A DNA stretch of 64,000 bases from Lentinula raphanica (taxonomy: Eukaryota > Basidiomycota > Agaricomycetes > Agaricales > Omphalotaceae), in contig JANVFP010000019.1 of assembly GCA_027919835.1 (NCBI GenBank), forward strand, positions 868,001 through 932,000. Direction: 5' to 3'. Both the position numbers and the translations under genes were made by a program. The first letter of the stretch is position 1. The number at the start of each line of letters is the position of its first letter. Under the pieces are notes generated by a model that worked only from the letters and a program-made list of their open reading frames with translations, searched no databases and had not been told where the DNA came from. Below are positions 44,165 through 55,225 of the stretch, piece after piece.

Positions 44165-45307
44165 ATTGAGCTTACTCAATCACATGATACCTTCACTGGT
44201 CCTGAAGTCGAGCTGAACGCGGAGGACATCGAGAAGTTCTGCGGTATCGTTAATAACGCGGATGAGTTGTTCAGACCTCTTCAAACTCGTGCACCTATCA
44301 AATAGCTTTCGCATGATCAAGGTCGTGAGAGCCTTGCAGGCTGGCGACGTTTGCACTTCTCAAGCCAAGATCGTTTCGGTTGTCAACAGTGGTCCCGGAA
44401 AGATTGTCAAAGTCAAAGGTCATGTCTATCGCGATGGCAAGCCCGTCATCAAAGTTGTTTCTGCCTTCCTGTACCGTGGAGTTTTCACCGATCACAAAAA
44501 CACATTCGAGACGACTGAGGAGCCCAACTATATCGTGACCCTGAGCAGTGATGCAGAGGTTGGTGTCCTGCAATACAAGGAATGGTTCGACTGGGAAGAC
44601 GAGAACAAACCTCTTCCGCTGATTTCCCCAATCGCGCCTCTTTCCGAGAACTCTCAGTTTCAGGTGAAATCTTCATTCGCGACCAGCTGAAGCAGTTACA
44701 CAAAGTCGATCCGTTGATTTCCAGGCTGATGATGCCCATGGTAACCCTGTTGTATCTTATCTGCAACGACACGGTGTTCCTTAGGGTCTTACTGTGCCTT
44801 TTGCCAACGAGGGATACAAACTGACCACTCCTGAAAATTTGACTTCTTTTCGCCTCTCACTAACCCTACTCCAAAGTCTGTGGCGATTTCAATCCAATCC
44901 ATCTCAACCCTTACTTTTCCTGCTATGCCAGTTTGCCTGCTACGTTAGCCTCTATCGCCGAAGTTCTTGTGATTTCCGCCCTCGTCGATGTTGTCTTCTA
45001 TCGAGGTATCACAATGCAAAGGGCTGTTGAGCGTGACTCGCAACCTCGCTCAAACTATGCAATGTGCGCTGTGAATCCCAGTTGCATATCCAAGAACTTC
45101 AGCGACACCGCTCTGCGAGTTGTGAATACTATCCTATACTATCTCAGTACTCACGGCCTCTTTATTGGAGTTTGTCTACCACAATATGGAGGTAAGTTGG
45201 TCATTGAACCCTTGAGATCCTTCATCTCACACATTTACCTAGGGACAACAACTGTGAGAACTGGTCGCGCTTCAGACGATGACCAACGTCTTGAAATATT
45301 ATTGATT
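44165..45307 (+). pseudogene. FAS1: fatty-acid synthase beta fragment (dehydratase/MaoC and MPT remnants)
   Basis: FAS resumes with DTFTGPEVELNAEDIEKFCG. A deletion and frame change lead to DLFKLVHLSNSFRM, then LQAGDVCTSQAKIVSVVN, VSAFLYRGVFTDHKNTFETT and VGVLQYKEWFDWEDENK (the hot-dog dehydratase region). Next are RHGV, VPFANEGYKLTTPENLTSF and SLPAT. There the text jumps directly to [20 protein letters not shown] and [20 protein letters not shown]. The jump removes about 250 residues that include the GHSLG active site of the malonyl/palmitoyl transferase. The match ends at [10 protein letters not shown] (about 45305) and a stop. Confidence 0.9.
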
Positions 45308-45498
45308 GCTGCTAATAATAATATTATCGATAAGGCTCTCTATACGGTTGAGAGAATTTCGATTGAAAAAAAGGGAAACAAGGTCTGGAGTGCTAACTAT
45401 CTATATCATGCGAGACAGATTGAAAAGCGGTGGTGCAGTACAAATACCTCCTTCCTATAGCATAGATTACAGACCGTTGTCACAGAGATACTGTAACA

Positions 45499-47280
45499 CT
45501 AGAAACAGACTGGATACACACTGCGAGTGAATACAAGAGCGGTGCGCCAGATATTTATGATATCGATATCATTAGACCTACGTGGAATTGTTAGAAGTAA
45601 ATCATCCAACGCTCGGATTTCGTGAGCCATCATCAAGCCTGAAGGAGGGTCCACCCTAACTTCGTTGAGATGTTCAGGCAGTCCAGACCGTCCAAGCCAG
45701 GTATTCAGCCCCTGCTCATGAGCATAGTTACGACGAAGTGACTGTAAAAGCGTCTCATCCTGTAATCCTTCCCAGTCAACACCAAAGACCTCTAATTCAG
45801 CATCACTCATTGCGTACTGGTCCACTGGATCTCCCCTCAAGCCATTAGCTAGCATATCGAATCCCCACATATCCTCAGGACTACGAGCTGGTCCGTTCCC
45901 GCGCCGCTGGGAAACGCGGTGACAGTTCCATCCTCCCATCCAGAATGTCAAAGATTCATTGATCATGTTGAGAAAGAGATGGTGTAGAAGCCAGATATGG
46001 TTCGGATTGCTGGGAAGAACCCCGAGCATGTTCCATGAATGCGGCCACCCAGACATTTTCTATTCCATGGTCGCCGCGCACACGAGACGGTAAACCATAA
46101 ATTGACGCTGCAGACATGAAAAGAGAGAGGACGGTCGAGGGGCGGTTGTTATTAGCTGCTCGAAGTCCTGTTATCATTCGAGAGTAGCCATCGATGAAAC
46201 CATGGATGACTATCCCCCATCTGATAAGACCTGAGCGTTATTCATCAGAGCATGCATGCAAAGCGACAGTGATTCGTACTTACGATGATGACCATCATGG
46301 TGCCAAAGAGAGTTTGGCCCAGGTACACTGTATTGGCGACGACGAATCCGTATATGTTCAAAGACACGATGAACAGGGTCCACACGTATCAGTGAGTGTC
46401 GAATGCGTTCATAAGGAACGATAAGGCCGAGTCTTCGAAGCATGCCATGGAGCATCTGTATTCCAGCTCGAGGATAGTATGATCGTAGTAAGCGTATGAG
46501 TGAGTCAAGGTCATTGTTCACAATGTTCAAATGGCGACGAGAAGACGACGAATATCGAATGGAGCCTGCAGCAGTTTGAACTTCAACAGGTAACGTATCG
46601 GGAACGCTGAGGCGGGGATTTAATAGATTGTCTTCAATTCCACCATTTTCGTTTTCATCTTGAGTGTGGGTCACTGGAGCATTGCCAGGTGAAGCAATAC
46701 CGTGTGCGAGTAAGGCTCGTCGTACAGTTCTATGACTTATTCCAAGGAAATCGGCAATTCCATTCGTAGTGCGGTGAGTGTACGCCCATCTCAAAAATTC
46801 AGGGTCGATATTTGCCCGAGGACGACCTGCTGAACCAGTGTGTTCCCAATGTATGACTTCTGGACGACCATGGTGAGAGTGTTCGAGTTGGTGCATATAC
46901 ATCGTCTGGACGTCTAGGACCATATGTTGAAGATTACTACGCAGAACTTGCCATTCAGTCCCATCTTCAAATATATGAGAATGCTATTACACATCAGTAC
47001 GATTTTCAAGTGTAATGTAGTACAAAGTAGAACATACCTGAGCAGCGAGATTAGAAAACTCATTCAAGTCTGCGAGGAGTGACTGCAGATGAAAAGGATT
47101 GGCTTCGTCGCGGGTCACTTGGTAAACGACAGCATTGAACTGATAGTAGTGTCTTCTGAACTCGTGAAGAAGCTCGAGCGATGAAGTTGCCGACGTAGAG
47201 GTGATTCCATCATTGGCTTTGCAGAGGTTGGATGCATAGCAAAGATACAAAAGAGGAATTATTGTCAACCAATATCGCAT
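45499..47280 (-). pseudogene. retroviral-type integrase of a fungal transposon, catalytically dead
   Basis: Exons 47038-47280, 46284-46983 and from 46230 join in phase. The first encodes a leucine-rich helical N-terminus. The second has a resolvase-like helix-turn-helix (YTHRTTNGIADFLGISHRTV) and the start of the catalytic core with the first acidic residue in SLWHHDGHH. The third gives [20 protein letters not shown] and the second Asp in [14 protein letters not shown]. Near 46020 the text jumps, with a frame change, to [31 protein letters not shown] and GVDWEGLQDE. The skipped piece is where this family has its catalytic Glu (RIERLW-type block). The enzyme can no longer be complete. No terminal inverted repeats were found. 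Confidence 0.82.
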
Positions 47281-47516
47281 GGTGTCGACTAGGCACCGTG
47301 GATGGAGTTGAACTCAAACTTCCGGCTTTCTTGTTGAGGGGTGTAGGCTGGTGTACTCCAAGGGTGTGAGCAATAAGATCGATCAGGTGAAAAAAATCAC
47401 GCCACTGTTCAGATTCTGCCGGGTGCCCAGATTGAAAACTTTGTACCTCTTTCTGATAGTCATCCGATATATGTTATACAACATGGGCACCATCTGTTGC
47501 TGTCCTCGAAACCTAT

Positions 47517-47760
47517 CAGACTTGACGGTCGGGTCACACTCTCAGGTCACTTTGGCCTTCGTCGAGCAATCGGCAAAGGCGCTTTTGGCCAGGTAACATG
47601 CTTGTTGAGTAAAATTTTTACGCTTGATCGCAGCGCCAATAACTAATGTTCTATTATTTCAGGATAATTGAGCCCGAGTCCACTCAAAGTTTATGCTCTG
47701 GAATACACTGAAACAGGGCGATGCATCAAGTAGAAAACTGTGGTCGACATAAATTTTGAA
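47517..47760 (+). pseudogene. AGC-type protein kinase N-lobe fragment (YANK/STK32-like)
   Basis: The fragment opens with DGRVTLSGHFGLRRAIGKGA and GAFGQ, the glycine-rich ATP loop, ending at a GTAACA donor (about 47592). After an intron ending TTTCAGG come KVYALEYTETGRCIK, a TAG stop where Lys or Gln is expected (about 47730), and KTVVDIN. This is the beta-1 to alpha-C part of a Ser/Thr kinase of the YANK kind, about 60 residues. The rest of the kinase is not in the window. The catalytic Lys position reads Glu (ALEY for ALKY), another sign of decay. Confidence 0.6.
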
Positions 47761-48757
47761 AAATGGTATATCAATGGTGTGGTGTCGAAAAACGACAAAA
47801 GCGTGTGCAAGCCTACCGTCGATGCTAGTGCCACGGATCGTGCTACTTTTTGGGACCTTGTACAAGATTCATGCGAAATCAGTCGCTCTAGCTGTGCAGG
47901 TATCACTGGGACCTGCAAATATGACTGCAAATGTCCACATTGGGTCCACGCCAGATGCCAACGACAAGACCAAATGCGATGGCCAGATTATCACATCACT
48001 ACAAGCTCTGGCCCTGTTTCTCCTAGCTTCAGCTCTGGTTGATCTGCTTGTAGTATAATCCTGAGGACCGAACTTTGAACGACTGTACTATCTGGTGGAA
48101 GCTATGTTTTCTATTGGAAGTTGTATGACTGCAGACCCTAGGCCTCAGGCGACCGGACTGATCATTGGTAACAATGAAAACCGTGCATTAGTGAGTCAAA
48201 ATATCCTCACGTCAGTCAACATCTCATGGCTCATTCAATCTATTCAATCTGTAGTGCGAGGTGAGATTATTATCGCTTCTACCATTAGCAAGCTCTGACA
48301 AATACTGTCGCATCTACTACGATGAACACTCAATCGCTACTCAATTACGTGTCCCGCCCCTTTCAACCTGTATTTGTCGAAAAGATCCAGAAGCGCTCAA
48401 ATTCAAGAGTTTCGGGATTCAAGAGTTTCGGGATTCAAGCCATCGAGGAAAGAGAAGGTCATCACAGTCAGGCTCAGCTCAGTGCACAAGGTAACAGCAA
48501 TCAATGATCACAAATCGTGGCTATGTGATTACATCGACAGGATTAGCTCAGAACACTCTTAATTACATCCACCACGACCCAGAACTCAGAACTTCATCCT
48601 CTCTGTCGTTTCGTCGCCATCTCATCTGTATCAGCACCACAGCACCACAGAGACAATATCAGCGCACTCTATCTCATCGAAAACACGCTCGAAACCGCCC
48701 GGTCACATTTCATCTTCACGCCCGCTCTCCATATCTTTCAATTCTTTCTCTCCAACG
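47761..48757. other. no gene seen; short tandem repeat
   Basis: Open frames at 47740-48058 show no family resemblance. At 48405-48436 the 16-mer AAGAGTTTCGGGATTC is repeated twice in tandem. The last 150 bp are the pyrimidine-rich leader of the T5orf172 gene. Confidence 0.4.
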
Positions 48758-49257
48758 ATGGCGAGGCGATCCCGCCGTGCACTGCGTGCTCTCTATACAT
48801 TTCGTCGTTCACGTCCCACGTCTCGCGCTGATGGGCCTGGCTATCTCTATGCCTATGTCGATTGCGGTCATCTCTGGAAGGTCGGGATGACCAAGGATTT
48901 TGCGCGACGGAGGGTTGAATGGGACAGGCGGTGCCCATCCATCGATCGATTATGGATGCCGCCCGTTACAGTGACGAGGAGACGAAGGGCAGGTACGTTT
49001 GTACTCGTTCGTCTCAATACTCCGGTTCATCTTCATTGTTTTAGAGTCGTTGGTACATCTCCTTTTGGAGATCCGGTGCTGCAACAGACCACGTACTCGA
49101 TGTCTTCGATGTATGTCCCTTACTTTCTATCCAATCCTCAACTAATGTCTTACAAGGCCGGAGGAACCATGTTGAGATTTTCAGGTTTACCGCGGAATGG
49201 TCGTTCGTATGGGAGAATGTTATTCACCCGCTGCTCAAAAAGGCTGCGAGGGAGTGA
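48758..49257 (+). CDS. T5orf172 (GIY-YIG-like) domain protein
   Basis: Three exons join in phase: 48758-48992, 49045-49110 and 49157-49257, giving 133 residues. After a basic leader the domain reads GYLYAYVDCGHLWKVGMTKD, FARRRVEWDRRCPSID, WMPPVTVTRRRRAESLVHLL, a CX2C pair (CLRC), NHVEIFRFTAEWSFVWENVI and HPLLKKAARE. This is the T5orf172/Mug113-type fold related to GIY-YIG nucleases; the Y...Y...R residues are recognisable. Small stand-alone genes of this kind are numerous in Agaricomycetes and their role is unknown; some relatives are mobile-element endonucleases. The gene is intact. Confidence 0.85.
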
Positions 49258-50111
49258 GGTACACTTTTTTCTCGACTGTATTCCTTCAAGACTTGCTGAT
49301 GTTGTTTTTCTGCAGTGAGACGTATAATATTGCCAACATGTATTCAATGATTAGCATAGTTTCATACACAAAGATACAAAACAACATATTGAGCAGACGA
49401 TGCTCTTCGAGATAAGTATTGAAGCATCTGATAATGACCTTCGCTCACAAAAATGCTCTAGGTATAGGGCAGGCCAGTTGTTGGGGACTGGAGCTTGACC
49501 CTGCTACTTTTCCACCCAATGCGCTCAGGCTCGCCTGTGATTCTCGCCATACGGTGCAATGCTTCAACCATGTCGATTTCCAAGCGTGACGGGACAATTT
49601 GGGATTGGAACTGCGCGGTCGAACGAGTTCAATCTTACTGATGAACTCTCTACAACAACAGAAGTATATCGAAGAGTTTCGGTACGTATGCGACCGTGCT
49701 TTCCTACTCTCAAACGCTAGGCTCACATCTCATATACTCCAGGCTATCCCCCTCGTTGTCCGCAAATTCTAAACACTTGTCATTACTGGCTACATCCCTA
49801 ACACGTCGTAGCCTTGGCCGAGAGTTCTTGGCATTCCGGCGCTTCAAACCAATCGTTGACGACTCGAGATATAGGATTCACAAGAACCTCCTGCGGCTGC
49901 TACCGCTTGCTTGCCGGCTCTATCTTTGCTCAACACGTCGCATTCCAGATCACCGATGAAGAATACTCGATATCAGTATGTCTCAAACTCTAACTACAGC
50001 GGCGTCTGCTTATAATTTCTATGGAGTGCTCCCCGGCTGCCTCGACACCACGAAAGAAACAGGAGGGGAATGCGATGCCTCCCAAAGCAAAGCCCATTCT
50101 AGCCATACTGC
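49258..50111. other. no gene supported
   Basis: Fragmentary frames are seen on both strands (for example around 49700-49960), with several stops and no recognised family. It may be a decayed gene. Confidence 0.3.
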
Positions 50112-50668
50112 CTACGCGTACGAAGACCTCCGAAGGCCAATGCGCTTCTCGCTACGACGATGAAGGCACTCCGACTCAGCGATTTTCCTTTCATCTTCAT
50201 CTTCAGATGCCTTCTCATACCCTTGATCTTCGTTCTCCGACTCGCCACGCTGGTCTTCATCAACTCCGACTATTCTGTGCGAACCAACAGGAGAGGTATG
50301 ACCCATCTGTTTTCCTCCAGAAGGACTAGGAGTCGTATCGTCGTCTTCATGTGGTTGACTCGAACTGTAGTCTACAAGGCATCGAACTGGGGGCGACTCC
50401 GTGTCACCCTTATGTTCTCCATCCAACCACTCAATTGCATCGAAACCCTGGGGCTCATCTCCCAAGCCGTTGTCTTCCGCGTCGCTTGTGTAATACCTCG
50501 ATCTCAGCCCTTCATCAAACTCTTCGCCCATGGTCTCGATATCTAGCCAGAATCACGGAGGAGGGAGTACTGGTTGGGTTCATGAGATGAAACATAAGCA
50601 CGAAGGTCCGCAATGAAGAGCTTGGGTTCGACGGCGCATCGTCGTTTGGTAGGTCTACTCGGGCTCAT
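50112..50668 (-). CDS. acidic hypothetical protein
   Basis: A 5' segment from ATG 50668 reads SPSRPTKRRCAVEPKLFIAD and AYVSSHEPNQYSLLRDSG, then stops. A second frame starting at 50531 gives 139 residues, strongly acidic and Ser-rich (EEFDEGLRSRYYTSDAEDNG, DEPQGFDAIEWLDGEHKGD). The two could be exons of one gene, but no clean splice pair joins them, so a frameshift is equally likely. No domain is recognised. Confidence 0.35.
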
Positions 50669-51487
50669 CCGTACATCCGCCGACGCTTAGGGGAGTGTTG
50701 AGAGGAGGGAAGGAAGCGTCGGTCAGATGTCCACCAAACGAGTGTCAAGTACCCGACCGGCCGAACGTGAGGTCCACCATATCTTGTCCCGATCGTACAC
50801 TGTGATTGTCTGTATTTATCTACCCGAAGATCCTCGGTGAACGAGATTGCGCGTGAACCATAGATGATACATTTGAATTACCACCGGCTATAAAATTCGA
50901 CGAAGTATTGCATAGATTCAACAAGATCAGAGTGGTATAGACCAGGTTGGATTAAGATAGAACAAGATTACGCCGAAACCAACAAGGCTAGCACAAGGAG
51001 TTCGGCAAGCAGAACCAACAGTCAAATGACCAATTCAAGGAGTCTCTAGATAGGAATGGATATCAAAGCATAAGCCCCCCATTGTGTCCAGTCAAAAATC
51101 CATTAGTTCCAGTCAAGAACGCCTTTGTCAGTCCCCAGCATGAGCTCTGTTACAGTCTATGATCATTGGGCAGTGTATGTCGAGGCCTGAGTACACAATC
51201 AATAGTGAATGTTGATCAAAACAGTCATGTCCGATAAGTCCACGTTCAAATTCAAGTCAATGTCAGTTTCAAAAGTGTAGTTCGGGAGTCGAAGTATATT
51301 ATTGTCCAGAAATTACGTTCATAGATATCATGGGGTTCGTGCTCGGCTTTATGCCTTTTGAAAATAGTAAGGAATGTCTGTGCTTTGTAACACGCACTCC
51401 GTCCCCGTAACCCAGCGCACCAACGCCCAGGACTTCGTGCGCGTGCATATGAATATGAAGTTAGGTGTCAAGGATATGCGTAACTTA
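50669..51487. other. no gene seen
   Basis: AT-moderate, stop-rich sequence with no recognisable gene. It borders the 3' end of the retrotransposon remnant. Confidence 0.4.
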
Positions 51488-52663
51488 TTCATAATTCGCC
51501 TTCGTTGTCGGTGTTGTAGTCGTCCTCTTCGACTACTTCTTCCCTCCGATCTGCTTCTAGGGTGTCTTGGTTGTTGTCTTCGTCACCTCCTTCGTTGAGC
51601 CACTCGTCTATCTCCTGTTGAATGCCTCGGGGTCGATAGTTTGGCGGTTCTGGTGGTCTTCTTCAACTTGGTTTCCCAGTGAACGCCCCTGACATCTCCA
51701 GGAGCTCGGTGAGGGCTTCTACGCCTTCTTCCGTTCCTAGAATATCTGTCAGGCATATGTCTCGCGATACCTTTTGCAATATGTATCGGAAGTTTTCGTA
51801 TTTCGGGCATTCTCTTAGGATATGCTCCCTGGTCTGTAGTTCTGCGCCTCACCGGCGGTCAACGTTCTTTGTGGGTACGAATTTTGAGTAATCCTCGCCT
51901 AGGAATGCGTGTCCAGTCCTGCATTGCATTAGTCTCCCGAAGGTCTCTCGTGGTGTAGACTTAAAGCGTTCAGTGGGTTTCAGTGCGGGGGAATTCGGTT
52001 AGCTATCGCGAATCTTCCAACCACGGACCTTTGCCCCAAAATCTTCTTCCACGCTAGCTCTGTCTTTTTCTTGTTCATCCTTTTGCATTCGTCCTCGATC
52101 GTTTCCAGATCGTTCCGTTGGCCCTTTCGGCTCCCTTTTTTGCTAGATTGTCTGCTCGTTTGTTACCTTGTATTCCTGTGTGGCTCGGAGTCCACGCTAC
52201 TTCTACGGAATGCGTTGGGTCTGACAGAAATTCCGAGGTTTTTCGGTGGAAGTTTGCACAGTAAGCTTGTCCTGGCTTTGCGCGTCGAAGATGGCATCTA
52301 CGGATGATGCACTGTCAGTGCCAATGTTTTACCTCCGGATGTTGTTCCGTATATGATGCCGCTGCCAAGCCAGCCGCGAAGCTTAATGCTACGACTTCTC
52401 TGTCTGTACGCCTCGCCGTACATTCCTAGGCCAATGCTTCTGTGGAACGTCTCCTGTTTCTCGTGGTATGCTACGAGGCCCGCCCCCACTCTTCTGACTC
52501 TGTGACATGATTTCAGTGAGCCGTCGGTGTATATAATCAGATTATCGTTTGAATTCTGGCCTTCGCTCAGCTTTAGGTTGTGTTCTTCTACCAACTTGTT
52601 CTTCCTTTCCGTTTTCTCCTTCCCCTCTCTGGTTTCATTCGGCGGGTCAAATCCATGGACCAC
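51488..52663 (-). mobile_element. non-LTR (LINE-type) retrotransposon 3' remnant with RNase H
   Basis: On the minus strand an RNase H domain begins NLIIYTDGSLKSCHRVRRVG, then AGLVAYHEKQETFHRSIGLG and MYGEAY. Further on, in changing frames, are blocks typical of the C-terminus of fungal LINE polyproteins: PREVYGRLMQCRTGHAF-like, then EHILRECPKYENFRYILQKV and SRDICLTDILGTEEGVEAL. An acidic tail ends near 51488. The reverse transcriptase and endonuclease are absent and many stops occur, so this is an old 5'-truncated copy. No poly(A) tail or target duplication could be defined. Confidence 0.75.
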
Positions 52664-53229
52664 GACTGATATTTTTTTCAGCCGTGATCAGTGATCACGC
52701 TAGAAATATTCCTGGGATAGAAACACGTACATATTCATTTCTGTCTAAAGCGGACCTCAATAAATGCCCTCAAGAAAGTGTTCAGCATTCAAAAGCAAAT
52801 TACGTTACAAGTCCATCAACATCTCTAGCAAGCGTAACTGGCACATGTAGATTATGGTACAACTTGAAATAATAGCTGAGTTTTGACAACAGCTTGAGCG
52901 AAGGTGGAACGGCGCAAGAAGGTGGAAAGACAGAAAATCAAAGTATTATACTCATACTCAGACAGCATGGCAGTGAGCTTCACTGGGAAACGTTGGGGTA
53001 TCAGCAGTTGATTCAAGATGCTATGAAAAAGATTAGTCAATATTCAGCCTTGTAGTTAAGCAAGTACTATCCCTACCATTTGAGGCAGGTTACACATGCA
53101 GGCGGTGCCAAGGTCATACACCTCTTCAGGCCTAGACCAAAACGTCTTGGAGTAATCCTGTGCTTGATGCTCAAGTATTGTGCTGTTTTGATTGGATATA
53201 TGACCACGGTGCTTCTAGATCCGATTGAG
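52664..53229. other. no gene seen
   Basis: No gene is supported. A small palindrome (CGTGATCAGTGATCACG) lies at about 52682-52698. Confidence 0.45.
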
Positions 53230-55225
53230 TCCATATCATAATACATGTAGGTCAAAGAACAAACAATACCTTGGATGCAAACGACATGAACGAGGACCGT
53301 TTGGTCAAGTGTTCATTTTGGAACAAAAATTTGCAGTTGGTGGTTTGGACATGGTCACCTTCGCCCCGCATCTTCTTCCTTGCGTTGAGAGAAGCCAATA
53401 TTGTGTTTGTGTACACTAAGAGCACCATGAGTAACCAGCAGTATAAGGCGGGTCATGTTGTCGAACATACACCGGCCCATGCAAAAGAAAAACGACATGT
53501 AAATAAATGTATTTGGAGCAGCCAGGATCTGCCAGAAGTTATTAGATGATGAAGATCGAAGTAGTTCTAGTTCTAGTAAGTTATGAACATACTGAGATCA
53601 GAGATCCTAGAGCGAACAAACTGCAAGAGAACTTGCATTCATTATGTAGCAACTGAGTTATGACAGTTCATACCTGGTTAACATCCCGGTGTTGATGACG
53701 AAGATGGTCTAATCACAAGAGTGAGCGACGGAAACCGTATTCTGTACAGGTGAATACTCACCAGCTTGTTAAGTATTTTATCTAACCTGGTTTTAGCAGT
53801 TAGTATTGAATCAAAACCGTAGAAGCTTGTGAAGGAACTTGACTTTTGAGATCCAGTTTTTGATAGTTGCAAGACCCAAGCTAGGGTAGCTGCAATAAGG
53901 ACATCGCCAGCGGCTGCCAACGCGTTGACAGTAACAGAGAGCGCCTACATATATGTTCAGTTCAATGTGTTTGCTATCGATCCAGTTCTCTACTGACTTT
54001 GAGCTCTGCCGCTAGCTCTATGAAAGTACGCACTCGAACCAAGCTGTGGATTTGGATCAACGTTCGATAAGATCATAGTAGCGGTGGCGTACTCACACGA
54101 TGACGCCATAGGCTTTGCAAAGGACAGTTCCTTCAGCTGATAGCTAACATTAAAAGCAACAGATCAACACACCAACAACACAACCTGATATTGGTCATAA
54201 TCGCTGTCATCAACAACACTCATTCCCAGATTATGATAGGTCGAACAGCGTACCGAATTCAGCCATGACGAATAGGCTCTGGAATAAAGATTGAGCGCAC
54301 TATTATCGAGCCCATTGAACACATTCGAGCACATACCACTAAACCAGTTACCCAAATGTTGTGGTTGCTGACTACAACAGAATGATATTCGTAAGAGTAT
54401 GGAAGTAGTCTCCACGGTACATACGTCGCCATATCCTCCAGGTCAAGAAACTGAACAGTGATCATCAGTAAAGAGCATCCATGATAATAGGTAGATATCA
54501 CTGACCTTTGAACGCAGAATGCAATCAAACCCTGTTAAGAAAAACTCGATCAGTGATGTTCTATGTTGGATCTATGGTTGTAGCTCCACATTGAAAAAAA
54601 CTTCCGCCTACACGGTGAATACGGTAAGCAAGTACAATGATGTATCGTTACTGTTAGCTTACTGTAAGGCTCCTATGTATGAGTTGAGTGCCTCTATGAG
54701 CAGTGCTGAAGTTCGATTGCAATACGTACCAGACGACCACACCGAGTACATCAAGATTCCCGAAATTCGTAACGAGGTAGTAATAAGCTATAGAAGTTTG
54801 AACAAAGTCAGGAGCTGTTTTATGTCGAGGCAAACGTACTGGAGTGAGTGATTAATGCTTGATGCAAATAGTCAAACAATACTAATAAACCAACCTAGTA
54901 GCCGATTGACATCAGTGATAACAAAATGATGAGCTGAGCGGAAGATATCCACGCACGAGGAAACGAAGAGGACGACTGTCCGAAGAATTATAAAAATACA
55001 GGTATGCTTGAGCAGAGGATACTAGAACATCGAGTTCAACTTATATCAGATCGAACCAGAAAGACGACGGAAAATACAGACTGCCCAACAGAAACGCCGC
55101 GAACGACATTCCAAGCAGGACAACACCCATGCTGAAAGAAAGACAGAAATGAGCTGAGCTCTAGCAAAAGGAAAGCGTTGAAGAGTATCGACGTACGTAT
55201 AATGTAGCTCTGGTTGGCTGGACAT
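53230..55225 (-). CDS. DUF6534-type seven-transmembrane protein
   Basis: A gene of many short exons starts at ATG 55225 (SSQPELHYT). The first membrane helix is GVVLLGMSFAAFLLG, then come ILRTVVLFVSSCVDIFRSAH and HFVITDVNRL. Several short exons of hydrophobic character span 54000-54900. The conserved block ALAAAGDVLIAATLAWVLQL with SKTG lies at about 53850-53930, DKILNKL before an intron follows, and the final helix is APNTFIYMSFFFCMGR with TNTILASLNARKKMRGEG near 53400. This order is that of the DUF6534 family of fungal membrane proteins of unknown function, greatly expanded in mushrooms. I could not fix every intron, and one or more frame changes are possible, so intactness is open. Confidence 0.65.

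Noticed and set aside
52298..52663. RNase H frame as a cellular RNase HI gene
   Set aside because: The downstream HILRECP-type block and multiple stops identify a LINE polyprotein tail.
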